NCBI GenBank assembly: GCA_040954595.2
Contig: CM082577.2
Coordinates: 7,130,001 to 7,194,000 of the forward strand
Source of the DNA: Balanoglossus misakiensis
Taxonomy: Eukaryota; Hemichordata
DNA length: 64,000 bases
Reading direction: 5' to 3'
Positions 49,350 through 60,639 of the stretch are shown here, piece after piece. The translations under genes and the position numbers were made by a program. Each line of letters starts with the position of its first letter. Positions within the stretch are counted from its first letter, which is position 1. Under the pieces are notes generated by a model that was given only the letters and a program-made list of their open reading frames with translations, made no database searches and was not told the DNA's origin.

Positions 49350-52300
49350 GAGTAAGCAACATACATAATGTCATAATAACAGGACTTGACTATTTGTATA
49401 GTGCAGACGTTTAGTCTTAAATAAAATATGAAGTACGAAACCTGGCAAAACTAAGAAAGAATAATAACCTCGAAAAATACACTGTGGTGTCGTGAACCAT
49501 TGTGAACTTCTGAACGTATTTAAGTAACAACACGGCAGCAAAACTGCACAAAAACACTTCAACGTGAACAGGAGGTCTTTCCATTTGAAATCAATTGGCT
49601 CAGAGTAAGACGCATGCACTTGCTCAACTTAAGCTTCAGCGTAAAAGTATCTTATCACTTTCCGCGCATCACAAATCGATATTTCACCAGATTCAATTGG
49701 GTTTTCAAAAGCAGGATGTTACCTTGGTGGTCAGATAAGGATCTTCGCGGTGTTATTGAAGACAATGCGTTTTCTATTTGAGGACAATGTTTTTGAAGAT
49801 TGCACTTTCATCGAGAGTAAACCACCTGGTATAAAATGTATCCGATAATCGATTGATGGCCTCCAAAAGCCCAATCATGTAGATGTACTGTGTGGTGCTC
49901 ATAGTGTGCAGAATGCATACATGCCATTGGGTTAACTTTGGACAAATGGCGGTACTTTCTGTGCATGGAAATTTCAGATGGCGTTTCAGTAAATTGAGAG
50001 CTATCAAGACTAAAGCTACACTTAGAATATACCGGTACATGTATTTGAGTGCAGTACAGTTTTGTGTAACACTTAACAATAGACCTTCACGTCAAATTTG
50101 TTACATTATATTTGGAGTACTGGCATCTGCACATCTAATATTATAACCAGGGTAAGATATTTTGCTTGACAGTACGTGGAGAACTTCTTGGACAAAATAA
50201 GATCGTGCCGTGTCTGTAGACTGATCAATACACTGTCATGTGTGCATAACGGAACATTTGCACTTTCAATCCAAGTGACACTGGCTTGACTTCTTACTTA
50301 AACATGATTGCATCATTATGACTGAGAAGTTACCAGACAGTCCGATATCAGTCTCAAGTATTTTATTTGATAGACAGAGACATGGTTTGACATTTTGATT
50401 AATTGCAAAGTGTTAGCTGAAATCGATAGTACTTGTTAGTTTCCAAATTGCCCTAAAAATTTTAAGGTATTTTTCTCTCTTAAACCTGGTCTTTAATGTT
50501 GTCTCTGGTATCGTAAATTGTGTGCGCCATTAAAAATGGAAAGAATCTGCTCCACAGAAAAAGGTCTTTGACTTTTGAAACAAACTGATCCAGAGAAAAA
50601 GGTCTTTGACTTTAATAGTACCAGATTGTATGACATCATTAGATTTTGGATCAATTCAATGGTCATGCGTACATGTATTTGCATAGACAATTAGCCATTC
50701 AAGCAAAATTAAATGATATCCAGGAAGAACATTTTACCAAGAAGCCCATCAGTGCATAGTATCTGATTAATCTTTCTAACTGAAAGAGGTTCCGGTCACG
50801 AATAAGAAAATGAGAAGCTCACGACATCGCTGGAAACCAGGAAACCAGCCATAACTGCTGAGCAACCGTATACACGAGTATTGGCAGTATCACAATAGAT
50901 AATTGGAGCATCCTTCAAAGTAATAGACAAGGACACAACAAATGAAGTTGTTTTATATACAGTGCCAATATGCGTACGTTCTTACATTCATCTATTCATT
51001 AGCATAGGTACAAGTCATGTACTTCTTTGGATGACATTCAGCTGGTAAATTGCATTGTTATTTACCAGGTGAATGTAGCCTATTTATAGCCTATGGCAAG
51101 CATGCAATTAAGTACTGTTGTAATGACCATATCTCTGCCTTGGGTTCAACAACAAGCAGAATGAATACACAATAGTGTGCTGGTCAAGATATAAAATGCT
51201 TGGTAACTGCCTCTTTCAGAATAATTATATAAATGCAGCAGCTATACTAAATCTTTTTAGGAACTGTGACATGGACATTATAAATCGCTAGTCACAAGTA
51301 CATGTTGTCAAGTATAATCTTGGATCTCTTCCACTGTTACCATGTAACTTTTGAGAGAGATTCTGCTGATGGGCTTTTAAAAGATTTGGGTTAAATCCAC
51401 TAAAATTTCACATGTAAAATGGGCTACCCAAATTTGCATGTACATGAACATGGAGCCAATGTCCGATTGTTGATAAGAATAATGCTTGGTGTTTACAAAA
51501 TTGATGACCACCTGTGGCGTTTAAACTTAAACCGTAATCCATGTGTCGTGCACATGGTTTTCATCATGAAGCACAAACATAGGGATTTCAAGGCTGCGAT
51601 TTTCTCCTCAAAGGGTCCTGGATTATCTTTGCCCTGAGCAGTTTCATTTAATTGATAAGGTTTCCTGACTTAAGTACCCAGTTGAATTTTGTAGTATTAT
51701 AATGGTGTACATACTATCCGTGATCTTTGAAATAGGATGCTGTACAAGTTCAAGATCAGGAAACACAAGACAATTGAATTAAAAAGGGAAGTCCACATAA
51801 AAGCTGTGATTCTTTTTTTTGTAAATACTTACCTTGTGTTTTTCTGTTTACTGGTGAGTTTTGATATCATGATACTAACTTGATAGAGTGTACACTCCTT
51901 ATGTGCTTATTATAAGACTGCAGATGACTGTCAAACTGAGATACCTGAACAAAAAATACATTGATAGTTACATGAATGAACCTGTTTCATGCCAAAAACA
52001 TATGTTAATTTTAATACCATGCCACTTGATGCAATATTTCAAAACAAGCTCAGTTTACCTGTTTTTGCTGCGGGTCATAGACATATAGGTTTTACTGATT
52101 TATTTAACTTCCCTCATGGTAGTATTTTCATAATGTCCCTAGAATGTGATCTTTGGTTGTAGAAGCGAATAAACGAGCCAAGCTTCGAAAAAAATGCTTT
52201 AAAAACAAGGGAACATTTTCCTCATCAATGGTATACCACTAAATGTGCTTGATATTTGAAAAGGTTTTTGAGAATGCCGTTTCCGACTAGTAATACTCAA

Positions 52301-52360
52301 GAAAATGCCCATTTTCAACTGTTATATATAGCCAGGGATAACTAAGGATTTCAGTTGATT
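49350..52360. other. AT-rich non-coding block
   Basis: No gene is supported. It holds a 26-bp direct duplication (50551-50614). Open frames of 60-100 codons on both strands are unrecognised. Confidence 0.5.
50551..50614. repeat. 26-bp direct duplication, 38-bp period
   Basis: Copies sharing gagaaaaaggtctttgac or cagaaaaaggtctttgac start at 50551 and 50589; they differ at two of 26 positions. The period of 38 bp includes a 12-bp spacer. Only two copies are seen. Confidence 0.8.
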
Positions 52361-52364
52361 GCCA

Positions 52365-52560
52365 TTGCAGCCTTTAAAGGCAATCAAAGGCTTATTGCTG
52401 CTGGCCGTAAAAGGGCACTCTGAACCTTGAAAGTTCGGCGTCGCCAATAATAAACATGCAATTAGCCTATACTGGCGACAGATCAATATACAACCCTCGG
52501 AGGGGGTCTCTTCTCACTGACTAAAGAATTGTAATGGAGGGGCATGATTAAACTTATCAA
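52365..52560. promoter_or_regulatory. Candidate non-coding element with 12-bp palindrome
   Basis: It contains gcctttaaaggc (52370-52381, a perfect palindrome flanked by attgc/caat that extends it imperfectly), a TCF-type atcaaagg, and about 150 bp of CpG-retaining sequence. No coding frame. Confidence 0.25.
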
Positions 52561-53103
52561 AAAGATCGAGAAAGTCGTGTTCTTTTATATTTAATAATGA
52601 TGAAGTATCGTGTTAATGACAGTCTAATTAAATATCTCGTTTACCTTATTTATTAATGTGTAACCTTGACCGCCTATGCTAACACTCTTTGTGGACATAA
52701 CTGCTACCTTTCTAGAGGTTTGTCAAATCTACTGCAGAAAAATCTATGCCAAACTTTTACACATACAGCCTATTTGCCATGTTAACTATTCAGAGTGGTT
52801 TATTAGCCACACAGCCCTACCACACAGAACTACTTCAGGGTATGTCAGTGACATTCGACGCCTTGTAGTAATCTTTAATAATATCCTCACGTAAACGCGA
52901 GCATAGTTACTTGTTGCGTCCCATCGCGATATCTTCAACAAACAACATCATTCACCAATCTTATTTTTCGCGCTTGTGATCAATCTCTAAATCTGACCGT
53001 TATGTCTCCTAAGCTGTTGACACACAGTCCCCCAAGTAATGATGAACAAGTTTGCACAAGGGATTTCTTCCCATTTTATGTCAATTGACATTTATCAAAA
53101 TGG

Positions 53104-53145
53104 CACGAAAGTGTGAATGTGAATCTTCACATTCACACTTTCGTG
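53104..53145. repeat. Perfect palindrome, 20-bp arms with 2-nt loop
   Basis: The left arm 53104-53123 and right arm 53126-53145 are exact reverse complements around tc (53124-53125). The arms contain the word gtgtgaatgtgaa. Perfect arms of this length with almost no spacer are unstable over time, so it is probably young or maintained. It can extrude as a cruciform or fold as an RNA hairpin. No flanking target duplication or transposase is visible. Confidence 0.95.
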
Positions 53146-53682
53146 AATGACTTATTAGTGTGCCACACAAAAGGCCACTTGCATGATCTCTGAGTGGCCT
53201 CAGTGACCCTGTATTTTGTTGACATGATGTCATACAACATTCACTTTTTTGTTAAAGAAAAAAATCATTTTTTGGGGTAAGTTGGTCTCACGGTGCAAAT
53301 TTGGCAGCATGGTTGGCTGCAGTAGACTGTAAACTCAAAATGGTAAACTCATTCTGACAAAATACCAGGTATGTAAGGGTCATGCACATGGTGGTCATGA
53401 AAGTGGCCTATTCAACAAACATTCCTAATAGTGTGAGAAGGAAGACATGTATTTTGGAGGGTAAATGAGTGAATGCTTTATTTCACCAGATTCTTCAAAA
53501 ATGAGAAGAAAAGGGGTCTTGTATACTGATACTGATGGGGACATGATACTAGATGATGTTACTTTGACACTCGACAATCAAAGCCACTATTACCGATTCT
53601 AAGGCACTGATATTGGACAATACGTTGCCGAGAGATGCCAACTTAATCTGCCCTGTAACCTCGTGTGTTTAAAGAAGTGCAG

Positions 53683-53812
53683 GTTGTCAACTCTAGTGCT
53701 AGGGATGACAGGCGACTGCCTGTGTGCGTGGGCTTGGGCCAGCTCGTGTCACGCTTACGGCTGTTGCGTGTACTTCTGATCTTTGCAAATGCCGTCAAGC
53801 GAAGCCGTACAG
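53683..53812 (+). CDS. Weak candidate internal exon, S4-like basic helix
   Basis: Between an AG at 53682 and a donor-like CAG|GTAAAG (exon end 53812), a 130-base stretch stays open in one plus frame, and its GC content and codon texture rise above its flanks. The product has a segment GLGQLVSRLRLLRVLLIF followed by basic residues, faintly resembling the S4 helix of voltage-sensor proteins such as Hv1-type channels. However, the arginine spacing is irregular, the acceptor lacks a pyrimidine tract, and no companion exons were found. It may just be part of a regulatory island. Confidence 0.15.
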
Positions 53813-54169
53813 GTAAAGAGGTCATCAGGTTTGTCTGGAGTCGTATGTTCTTTCTTTTGAAACACGTCGGATTTTATTAAATTTACACAATACGTCTGCA
53901 TGCCATGGAGACATGGCGATTGCGCAAGTAAGACGGCGGTGGAATTATGCCTTCAAGGCTGGCGTGAAGACGTCATGTGTGCAAGCGACTATGCACATTG
54001 ACACTTCAGAGAAGTGATCAATTTTTAAAGTTCTATTAGCTTTAGCAACAGAAAATATCTGTATTACATAGATTTAGTTGGATTAATATTCTATGGAAAA
54101 TTTCTGATCTTGTAGGATGTCTGGGACAAATAACGAGTGTTGACCAAAATACCTATAACAGACTTTTCT

Positions 54170-54560
54170 CCTGACGCTGTAAAGGACGCCAGTAACTCGC
54201 CTTTTTGTTATTTTGACATGGATTTGCCGCGCCAAAATTAAGGGTCGCCGGCTTTTATTGTTAAGCTTTAATATTTCGACTCGGCGGGTTTGCTAATCCT
54301 ATCCACTGGTCATTAATAACAGGTCATTTTGGGGGGCGTTCTCCCGAAATGAATTCATCCCCCCGAATGCCCAAGATATTGGCTTTTCGAGACTTTCCGC
54401 GTTTACATCTAAAGGCACGACATAACCCCTCTGTTTGATTGTTATGGAAACTGTCAGGCGCACATTCACACACGCCGCGGGTGAATTGCAATATGATTCA
54501 GACAGACACCGACGTAAACTGGAGGGATTTCAAAGAATTGTGAACGAAGGTCAAATGTTT
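54170..54560. promoter_or_regulatory. Candidate conserved enhancer with Sox/homeodomain/X-box-like words
   Basis: About 390 bp with retained CpG and a dense run of factor-like words: ttattgtt (near 54257, Sox-type), gcaccacgac-poor but TAAT-rich core cattaataac (near 54312), and ATTGTTATGGAAAC (54438-54451), an X-box-like word overlapping a Sox-type ATTGTT. No open frame of note. Strong candidate by texture only. Confidence 0.35.
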
Positions 54561-54639
54561 AATATAAGAAATTTTAATCAAAATCACCACACCTCATAAG
54601 ATTCGGTCTCTCACTGAAAATGAAGTAAAAAAAATAAAT

Positions 54640-54950
54640 CAGCCGTGGTCTAATCTTCTTTCTTTGCCCCCTGCAAAGTCTTTGATGAAGAGAATACAAA
54701 AAAGAAAAGGAAATCTTGTTCATATCTTTTCGTCGTTCCTTCATGGTGCTGGCTGCGCTTATTCATGGCGGGTAGTCTGCCTTTTTGCGACAGACACTGA
54801 CCAATTAGGTCTAACGATAACGAAGAGAGCTCCGTTGGACAGTGACTCGGCGGCACCAGATTACCAGTCGGCTACAAATGCGCATTGCTTCAAGTTTTAT
54901 CATCACGTCATGGGATAATTATGAACATTTGACGTAATGGCAACTAACGA
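54640..54950. promoter_or_regulatory. CpG-retaining island adjoining the previous element
   Basis: Both strands are open (plus 54664-54918, 84 codons; minus 54650-54856, 68 codons) without recognised domains. Balanced composition, with a CRE-type ttgacgtaatgg close to its right end (about 54929). Probably a second module of the same regulatory block. Confidence 0.28.
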
Positions 54951-54999
54951 GCCGTGAAACTTCGTTTTACAAAAAAGACTGTCTAATAATGAAGACAGA

Positions 55000-57900
55000 C
55001 CATTTACAAAATACATTACAAAGGGACCGCAGTCGTGATGCCTTTTTTCGAGGGTTAGTTTTACGCTTGCCCATAACGTCAAATCTATGTCAAAAATATC
55101 CTTATGCCTAAGAACTCTTCTAACAGGGGTACCACTTCAATTAAATGGTTAAGGAAACTTCAAAATAATCACCCTTGTCTGGATATAGTAGAATTTCATA
55201 TGAAGCTGCATCTTCTGCACCAGGTGTCAAACCGCGAATGTTGAGTAATGTTGTGAATGTAGACTGTCCCAAGAATAGGATAAAAAGTTGTTTAAAGGGT
55301 TGGTTTGAATGCAGGAGACACCTTTTTTGTTTGAATCTGGACCAAAAATATTCATTAAACATGGACTCTCTGATTCAATCTAGTTCTCATGCGTAAGCAA
55401 CACAGAATCGTTGGTTGATTTGTTGTTGGTTTACATGTTTGATTGATTTGATAGGATGACTAGTTGATTGCCATCACATCCTCCTATTCGTGAAGCATTC
55501 TTTACTTTATTTGTATCCTGCATACTTTTGAAAGTCTTTATGTTATAGTTATAGTAGCAAAGGAGGCCATTTTGGATTACTTTTTGGCAACAACGGTTAC
55601 CGATGAATATCCTACAAATAAAGGGCATGGACTCTTCTGATGTTTTTATAGCAATCTCGCAAACAAGGAAACGCTTTCAGTTTAATGACCTCTGTACCAC
55701 AATCGCCTTCAGGGACTCAGCATGCAAGACACCACACTCGCTGTTATCATCGCTACTCGCCATATTTCCCATCTTTGGTTTGCGCCGCACTCTGTTTTTT
55801 TACATTGTGAACTACATGTATAGCAGTAGTAATCTCAGGCTTGAGTATCACGACATGTCATGCTAGAATGATGCTTTTGTGAAACTCTCAAGACTTAAAG
55901 AGCCTCCGAGGATATTCTGAGACTCCAGTGCAGTTGGAAGAAGGGAAACCCAATGCCAAATGTTGACTTGAGAAACAACAAGTCAACATCGAACACCGGC
56001 CATGACCTCTGTCATATTTTTTTCTATATCTTGTCAAGTGTGTCGGTTTTCCTGTGTATATGTTTCATGAATTCTACACGTAAAGGCACATATTTGTTTA
56101 TAAATAGATTATATGACGACAATGGTATCATGTTGTGCCTATATCATTTAAATAGGTCAAACAACATTATATTTTACTGAAGTGTAAATTTAAAATGTTA
56201 TTATTTATAAATGGCTTGGACATATCCAAGATCAATGCGTCGTTTGTTGATGACGACCGCAAAAAAAATTAATCGTCGACTGTAAATTTTGCAATTTTCC
56301 TCAAATTTGAACTTCAGCAAGGCACGTGGTGTTGATTTGCAGAGACAATCATAACCCCTTGTGCTTTGCTTTGACAGAACGCGCATCACGAATCATAATA
56401 ATAACCTGAGGTTGTACAGGGGCGTAATTCTCAGCGGGGCGAATCTATATAGCTAAGAACGTATATTAATATAATCACGTCAACAGCAGGGCGCCGCATT
56501 GAACTCGAATGGCTGGGTCACTGGGTGTTAAGTTTCATGTGCTCTTTAAAAAAATAAGGAGTTTGTTTTCCGAGAAGTAGTTAACACATATTGTGAATTT
56601 GTTGATAGCAAATTCAACGTGGCACGACCGCAGCAGAGATGTCATGGCGGACCAGTGTATGCTGAAATGTTTATCACAGTGAAGTGCGCACATCTGAGCC
56701 ATCTATTGCAGACATCACGCATCATTGCAAAGAATGGATAATAGCATAAGTACATCCTTCGCCCCTCCGGTCTTCAATTCATTAAGATAGTTACCGTAGT
56801 ACTTCCTGGCGACAGCATAATACGCCGACCTTGGGAAACAGCGTGGTAGACTTGTTTGCTTTGGAAAGTGGGGGAAAAAAGACTACAGCCGACACCTTAT
56901 AGTTATGTGAGCCGCATGTGTCTCGTCAACTGAGACATAATATAGCAGTCCATCTCAGGTACAAATCAGCTCAACCGGGAAAAATAAAAGTCAAAATTTT
57001 AAGAGGGGTCTTTTTCTTGCCAAGCTGTACCTATTGGACATCTTCAACCCCAAGTCACGAATCCACTGCCTCTCTCGTAAAGTGGCCGGATATTTATAGG
57101 TGAAGGTCTAAAAGTGATCATCCAATTAATCTAGGTGTTGACGTTCTCAGTAAAATTGTTATACGAGAAGGCCGCACAAGGTCACACTAATACACTGGTA
57201 TTTGAATTAAAGGAACATAACCTATCAACATTTTTGCTCCGTTTATCAAAATTTATTAAAAATCATTGGAATTCTACTCCCTATATGATGTTAAACAGTC
57301 AGTATTCTGTTTGTTTTGTCCAGGACATGAAAAGAGTCTGCATATGTAAAGCCACCATTAGTGTTATTGTTGACAAATGAATTGTAGTCCAAACACGAAG
57401 TTAATTTGTCCAATTAATAATGTTGATTATATACACATATTGGTCGTGTTGATAAGTTCAATACTGGGCATTCCATCAGGCTTCAGATATTGGAAAAAAT
57501 TACCTGCAGTAGCCAAAGGTTTGAAGCTAATGGAGCTTTAATGTTATATTTCTTGCTTTTGAAGACGTGCATGTAATAGTTCTGTTATTCTCACTTTACA
57601 ACACAAATATGTGGTCTCCAACATTTAATGTGACGAGGGTTCAAGGCGGTGATCGGTTGTAGTGAAGACGGGAGTGCGGTAAAGTGGTTGTATGTTATGA
57701 GTAACAAGTTTTCTCTGTATATAGTTTGTTGAATATTTCTTTGAAATGACATTCAAAAAGGTGAAAACATACACTTGAAATTAAATTGTATAGACATATT
57801 TACAAATTCTAGAAAACATGTTTACAGAACAGAAAACGGCTACTTTGATCTCCCGGGAGCGACATTATGTCTCCAAAGCATCTTCAAACTGTCATTTGGC

Positions 57901-58030
57901 GCCAAGGTATTGTGGGAACTGCAAAATTCTGTCACAGTACAAACAGAGGAAACATGAAAATATGTTTAATCCAAGCCTCATTGGAGAGATTTTGATAAGG
58001 GTTGCTTCAAAACAAACTACTAAGAAGGGC
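55000..58030. other. AT-rich non-coding block
   Basis: No gene is supported. Short GC-richer patches lie at 56490-56520 (with a weak CTCF-like cagcagggcgcc) and 56640-56860. Frames of 60-90 codons on both strands show no domains. Confidence 0.5.
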
Positions 58031-58039
58031 TAGTCCGCC

Positions 58040-58480
58040 ATCATTTAGACCCGCCACGCACGCACACCTGCCGTGTACATTCCTTGACATTTTCCGTCTC
58101 GTTTTCCCACTTTTGTTGATGGGAATTCCGCAAGAGCGCCCGTTTATACCGATATGTTAATGTCACAAAATGAAATTTGGTGACGCACTCGTCAAATTTC
58201 GAATTGTCATGGCGAATTACTCTTCCCCAGAAGAGGAGAGTGACATTTCCTAACTGTCATCAGAATAACCTCTATTAGTCATTTGTTTTACTTGTTTACA
58301 CCCTTTACTTACTTCAACCATGAAACATTGTTATATTTAGTGGTCAATGAACGAGCGGCTATTCATAAGATTTAGTCACCTTTTCAGCTTGTTAGTAATT
58401 TCGCTATCCGTGGAGTTAAACCAACTCTTCTCGCGATCACGCGAGTAAATTCTCATAGCCTCGGGAGTACAGCTGACTTC
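58040..58480. promoter_or_regulatory. CpG-retaining island, candidate conserved non-coding element
   Basis: About 440 bp of balanced, CpG-retaining sequence with several homeodomain-type and E-box-like words and essentially no open frame, which argues for regulatory rather than coding selection. It lies 0.5-0.9 kb upstream of the candidate promoter near 59 kb. Confidence 0.33.
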
Positions 58481-58782
58481 TGTTTTTCTGTGATTTTAGA
58501 GTGAATGTTGAATGTATCTGACAGGGCATTTTATTAAGGCACTTGTATAAGCAATGAAAATGCCGGGCATACGTTAGACTACGGATGAAAAGCAAGTGTT
58601 GGTGTGTAAGTAAGTTGCATCACAATCGGTTGAATCATAACAGCAACAGGCTACGTGAGTACCGGACCTTGAGTAACATCGACTATAGCTAAGGCTTGTT
58701 TTCGTGCTTTTCAGTTAGTTTTACCCTAAGGCTGTGGATACACAATTTTGGCAAACACTTGGGAAATTCAATTCAATGATGT

Positions 58783-58796
58783 CCCCCCCCCCCCCC
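58783..58796 (+). repeat. C14 homopolymer
   Basis: Fourteen consecutive C, just upstream of the candidate promoter at 58.84-59.17 kb; it would be poly-G on the minus strand. Confidence 0.9.
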
Positions 58797-58839
58797 ACCA
58801 TTTTGAGATGCCCTGATGGAAACCTTTCCACATGCAAAC

Positions 58840-59166
58840 ACTCATTAATATGACCGCTGTTTTATTCGTCATCGTTTGTTGTCATGGTAACACTTGGCGT
58901 CGTACTGACATCGCGAAGGGGTGTGGGTAAACAAGCCCAGTCTTGGAGGATCTGCGAATCACATCACTGCCTGAGCGTTTATATGCGTCTTGACAAGACT
59001 GTGCACAGTCCAACCAGCTGTGTGTAGTTAACCCGACCGAGTGTGCGTGCCAAATCGAGCCTATTTCTTGCCACTCTCGAGCGAGGCGTCCTGCACAAAC
59101 TCATCAGACGATAATTCGTGCGGACGACGAGCTGAGTCGAAGCTTCTGAAACACAGACGAGGTATG
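58840..59166 (+). promoter_or_regulatory. Candidate promoter and first exon
   Basis: In plus-strand order: a near-consensus RFX X-box GTTGTCATGGTAAC (58878-58891), a KLF-type ggggtgtggg overlapping a forkhead-type gtaaaca (about 58918-58933), a TATA-like TTTATATG (58978-58985), an initiator-like cagtcc with its A at 59007 (28 bases from the TATA), 160 bp of CpG-rich sequence, then ATG|GTAAGA. The donor could follow 59166, directly after an ATG codon (59164-59166), or follow GAG at 59161. If the first, the exon would end exactly on a start codon. Sequence downstream becomes AT-rich for 1.4 kb. The composite is the most promoter-like in the window, but no second exon was found. Confidence 0.42.
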
Positions 59167-59180
59167 GTAAGATGATCTTT

Positions 59181-59405
59181 TCAGTCTGACACTGCGGGTA
59201 AACTTGTTCCGACTTTCCGTTTACTGTTCATTGATACCTCCGTCTCTCTCTCTCCCGCACTCTTTAAAGAAGTAGGCTCTGTCTCTTTGGCGTCGTTGCC
59301 TCTAACGAAATAAGTCTCGCCATTGCTGTTCGCTAAAACAACACCGGTTTTATAAGCAAACCCACTGATCGAAATGGCGCTCAATCGATTTTTTGCGAAG
59401 ACTTT
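59181..59405 (-). CDS. Unrecognised open frame with protein-like composition, minus strand
   Basis: Opposite the candidate intron start, the minus strand is open for about 75 codons from the codon after a TGA to a TGA at 59181-59183. The product lacks Cys, His and Trp, and is rich in Ser, Thr, Glu and Lys in its second half, which is unusual for random AT-rich sequence. It has no upstream ATG in frame before residue 50 or so, and the only possible acceptors lack pyrimidine tracts. Part of the Arg/Glu run comes from a ct-repeat at about 59242-59255. It could be a terminal exon or chance. Confidence 0.17.
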   Translation of the reverse strand, partial: KVFAKNRLSAISISGFAYKTGVVLANSNGETYFVRGNDAKETEPTSLKSAGERETEVSMNSKRKVGTSLPAVSD

Positions 59406-59419
59406 CTGTCAGTTGCTTT

Positions 59420-60630
59420 ATGGAATGTGTATAGTCAGCACAGTGGGGTAAATTATGTATTGATGAAAATAATTCTGAACACGACTTATCGATCTACCGG
59501 ATCATGGCAGAGTTTATATAAGTGGTGTATTTCTTGTGCAACAATTACGATGTGTGAAAAAATATATTGCCCTTTTAGGAACTGCTCGCTTAAAATTAGT
59601 CTGAAACCACAGCATTTGGTGATATGACGAAACGTTTATCTATATTTGGTGCTTGTTTCCCATGGTCACACTGAATGGTCTCATATTGTTCTAATCATTA
59701 TTGAGCTTCATGCAGCCAACTTTTACACATATTTTCTCTTTGCTCCTCCTTTCTTTTTTTCCTTCCTTTTATCTACCCAAATAGGACTGTGACATAAATG
59801 CTATCATTTAATGAGTATATACAGCCTTAAAGTTATTTGGAATTGTTGGCACAGAAACGTGTCGTGAATAAGAGGAAATACGTGCATGTTCATTTGACCA
59901 CACAAGAATATTTAAGGAGAGAGTTTTATTCATGCCAATGTGTGTGGACCACCATAGAAAGGGTATCAGATATGTGAACATGCACCTGTGTTATACATCA
60001 TAACGTTCACAACATATATGAAGCTTTCAGATACAGCAATCTTGCAATGGACATGTCTGCTAAAAGCTTATTCAATGAATCGCGTTTTGTAAAGTGTACT
60101 ATGAATTTCAAACTATTAAATTTTCACGTGAGAGATGAATCAATCATTTTACACAACTACTTATCTTTGTGAAATTTGGAACCAATTAATGCGCATCGTG
60201 ATAGTTAATTCTCGCGAAGGACCTTTAAAGAACTGGTTAAGTATTAAATGGGAGTTTTTAAGGTGATGTGCTCACTCCACCGTTGTCTAACCCACGCAAG
60301 GTTTTGTACACAGATGGAAATATCTGCCTCAGATTCAGTTTTTATGATTTTCCGTGTTCCATTTATTCAATTATTGTGAACAGGCCATGAAAATTGCCCT
60401 ACAAAACTCTTTTTCTAATCTCAAATTGAGGACATGTATGCATGTGTATGTAGCATGCTCTCGATGAATTCAGCGGAAGATCTTCATTGTAAACGTTGGC
60501 CGGAATTCCTTTCTCAAGGCGTGGTAAAATCTTTCAGGAGATAATTCGCATAATAACCGGAAAATGAGGTAGAGTTACTATTTGGCTTCTCTGCATGTAT
60601 AGGTTTTCAAAAAAAAAATTTAAAAACACA
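59420..60630. other. AT-rich non-coding stretch
   Basis: No gene is supported; a short ct/ttcc-rich patch lies at 59745-59770. Consistent with the first intron of the gene suggested at 59 kb. Confidence 0.5.
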
Positions 60631-60639
60631 TTCAGGGAG

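Noticed and set aside
56312-56335. Resemblance to miR-124 (aaggcacgtggtg)
   Set aside because: No complementary arm within 60 nt either side, so no pre-miRNA hairpin.
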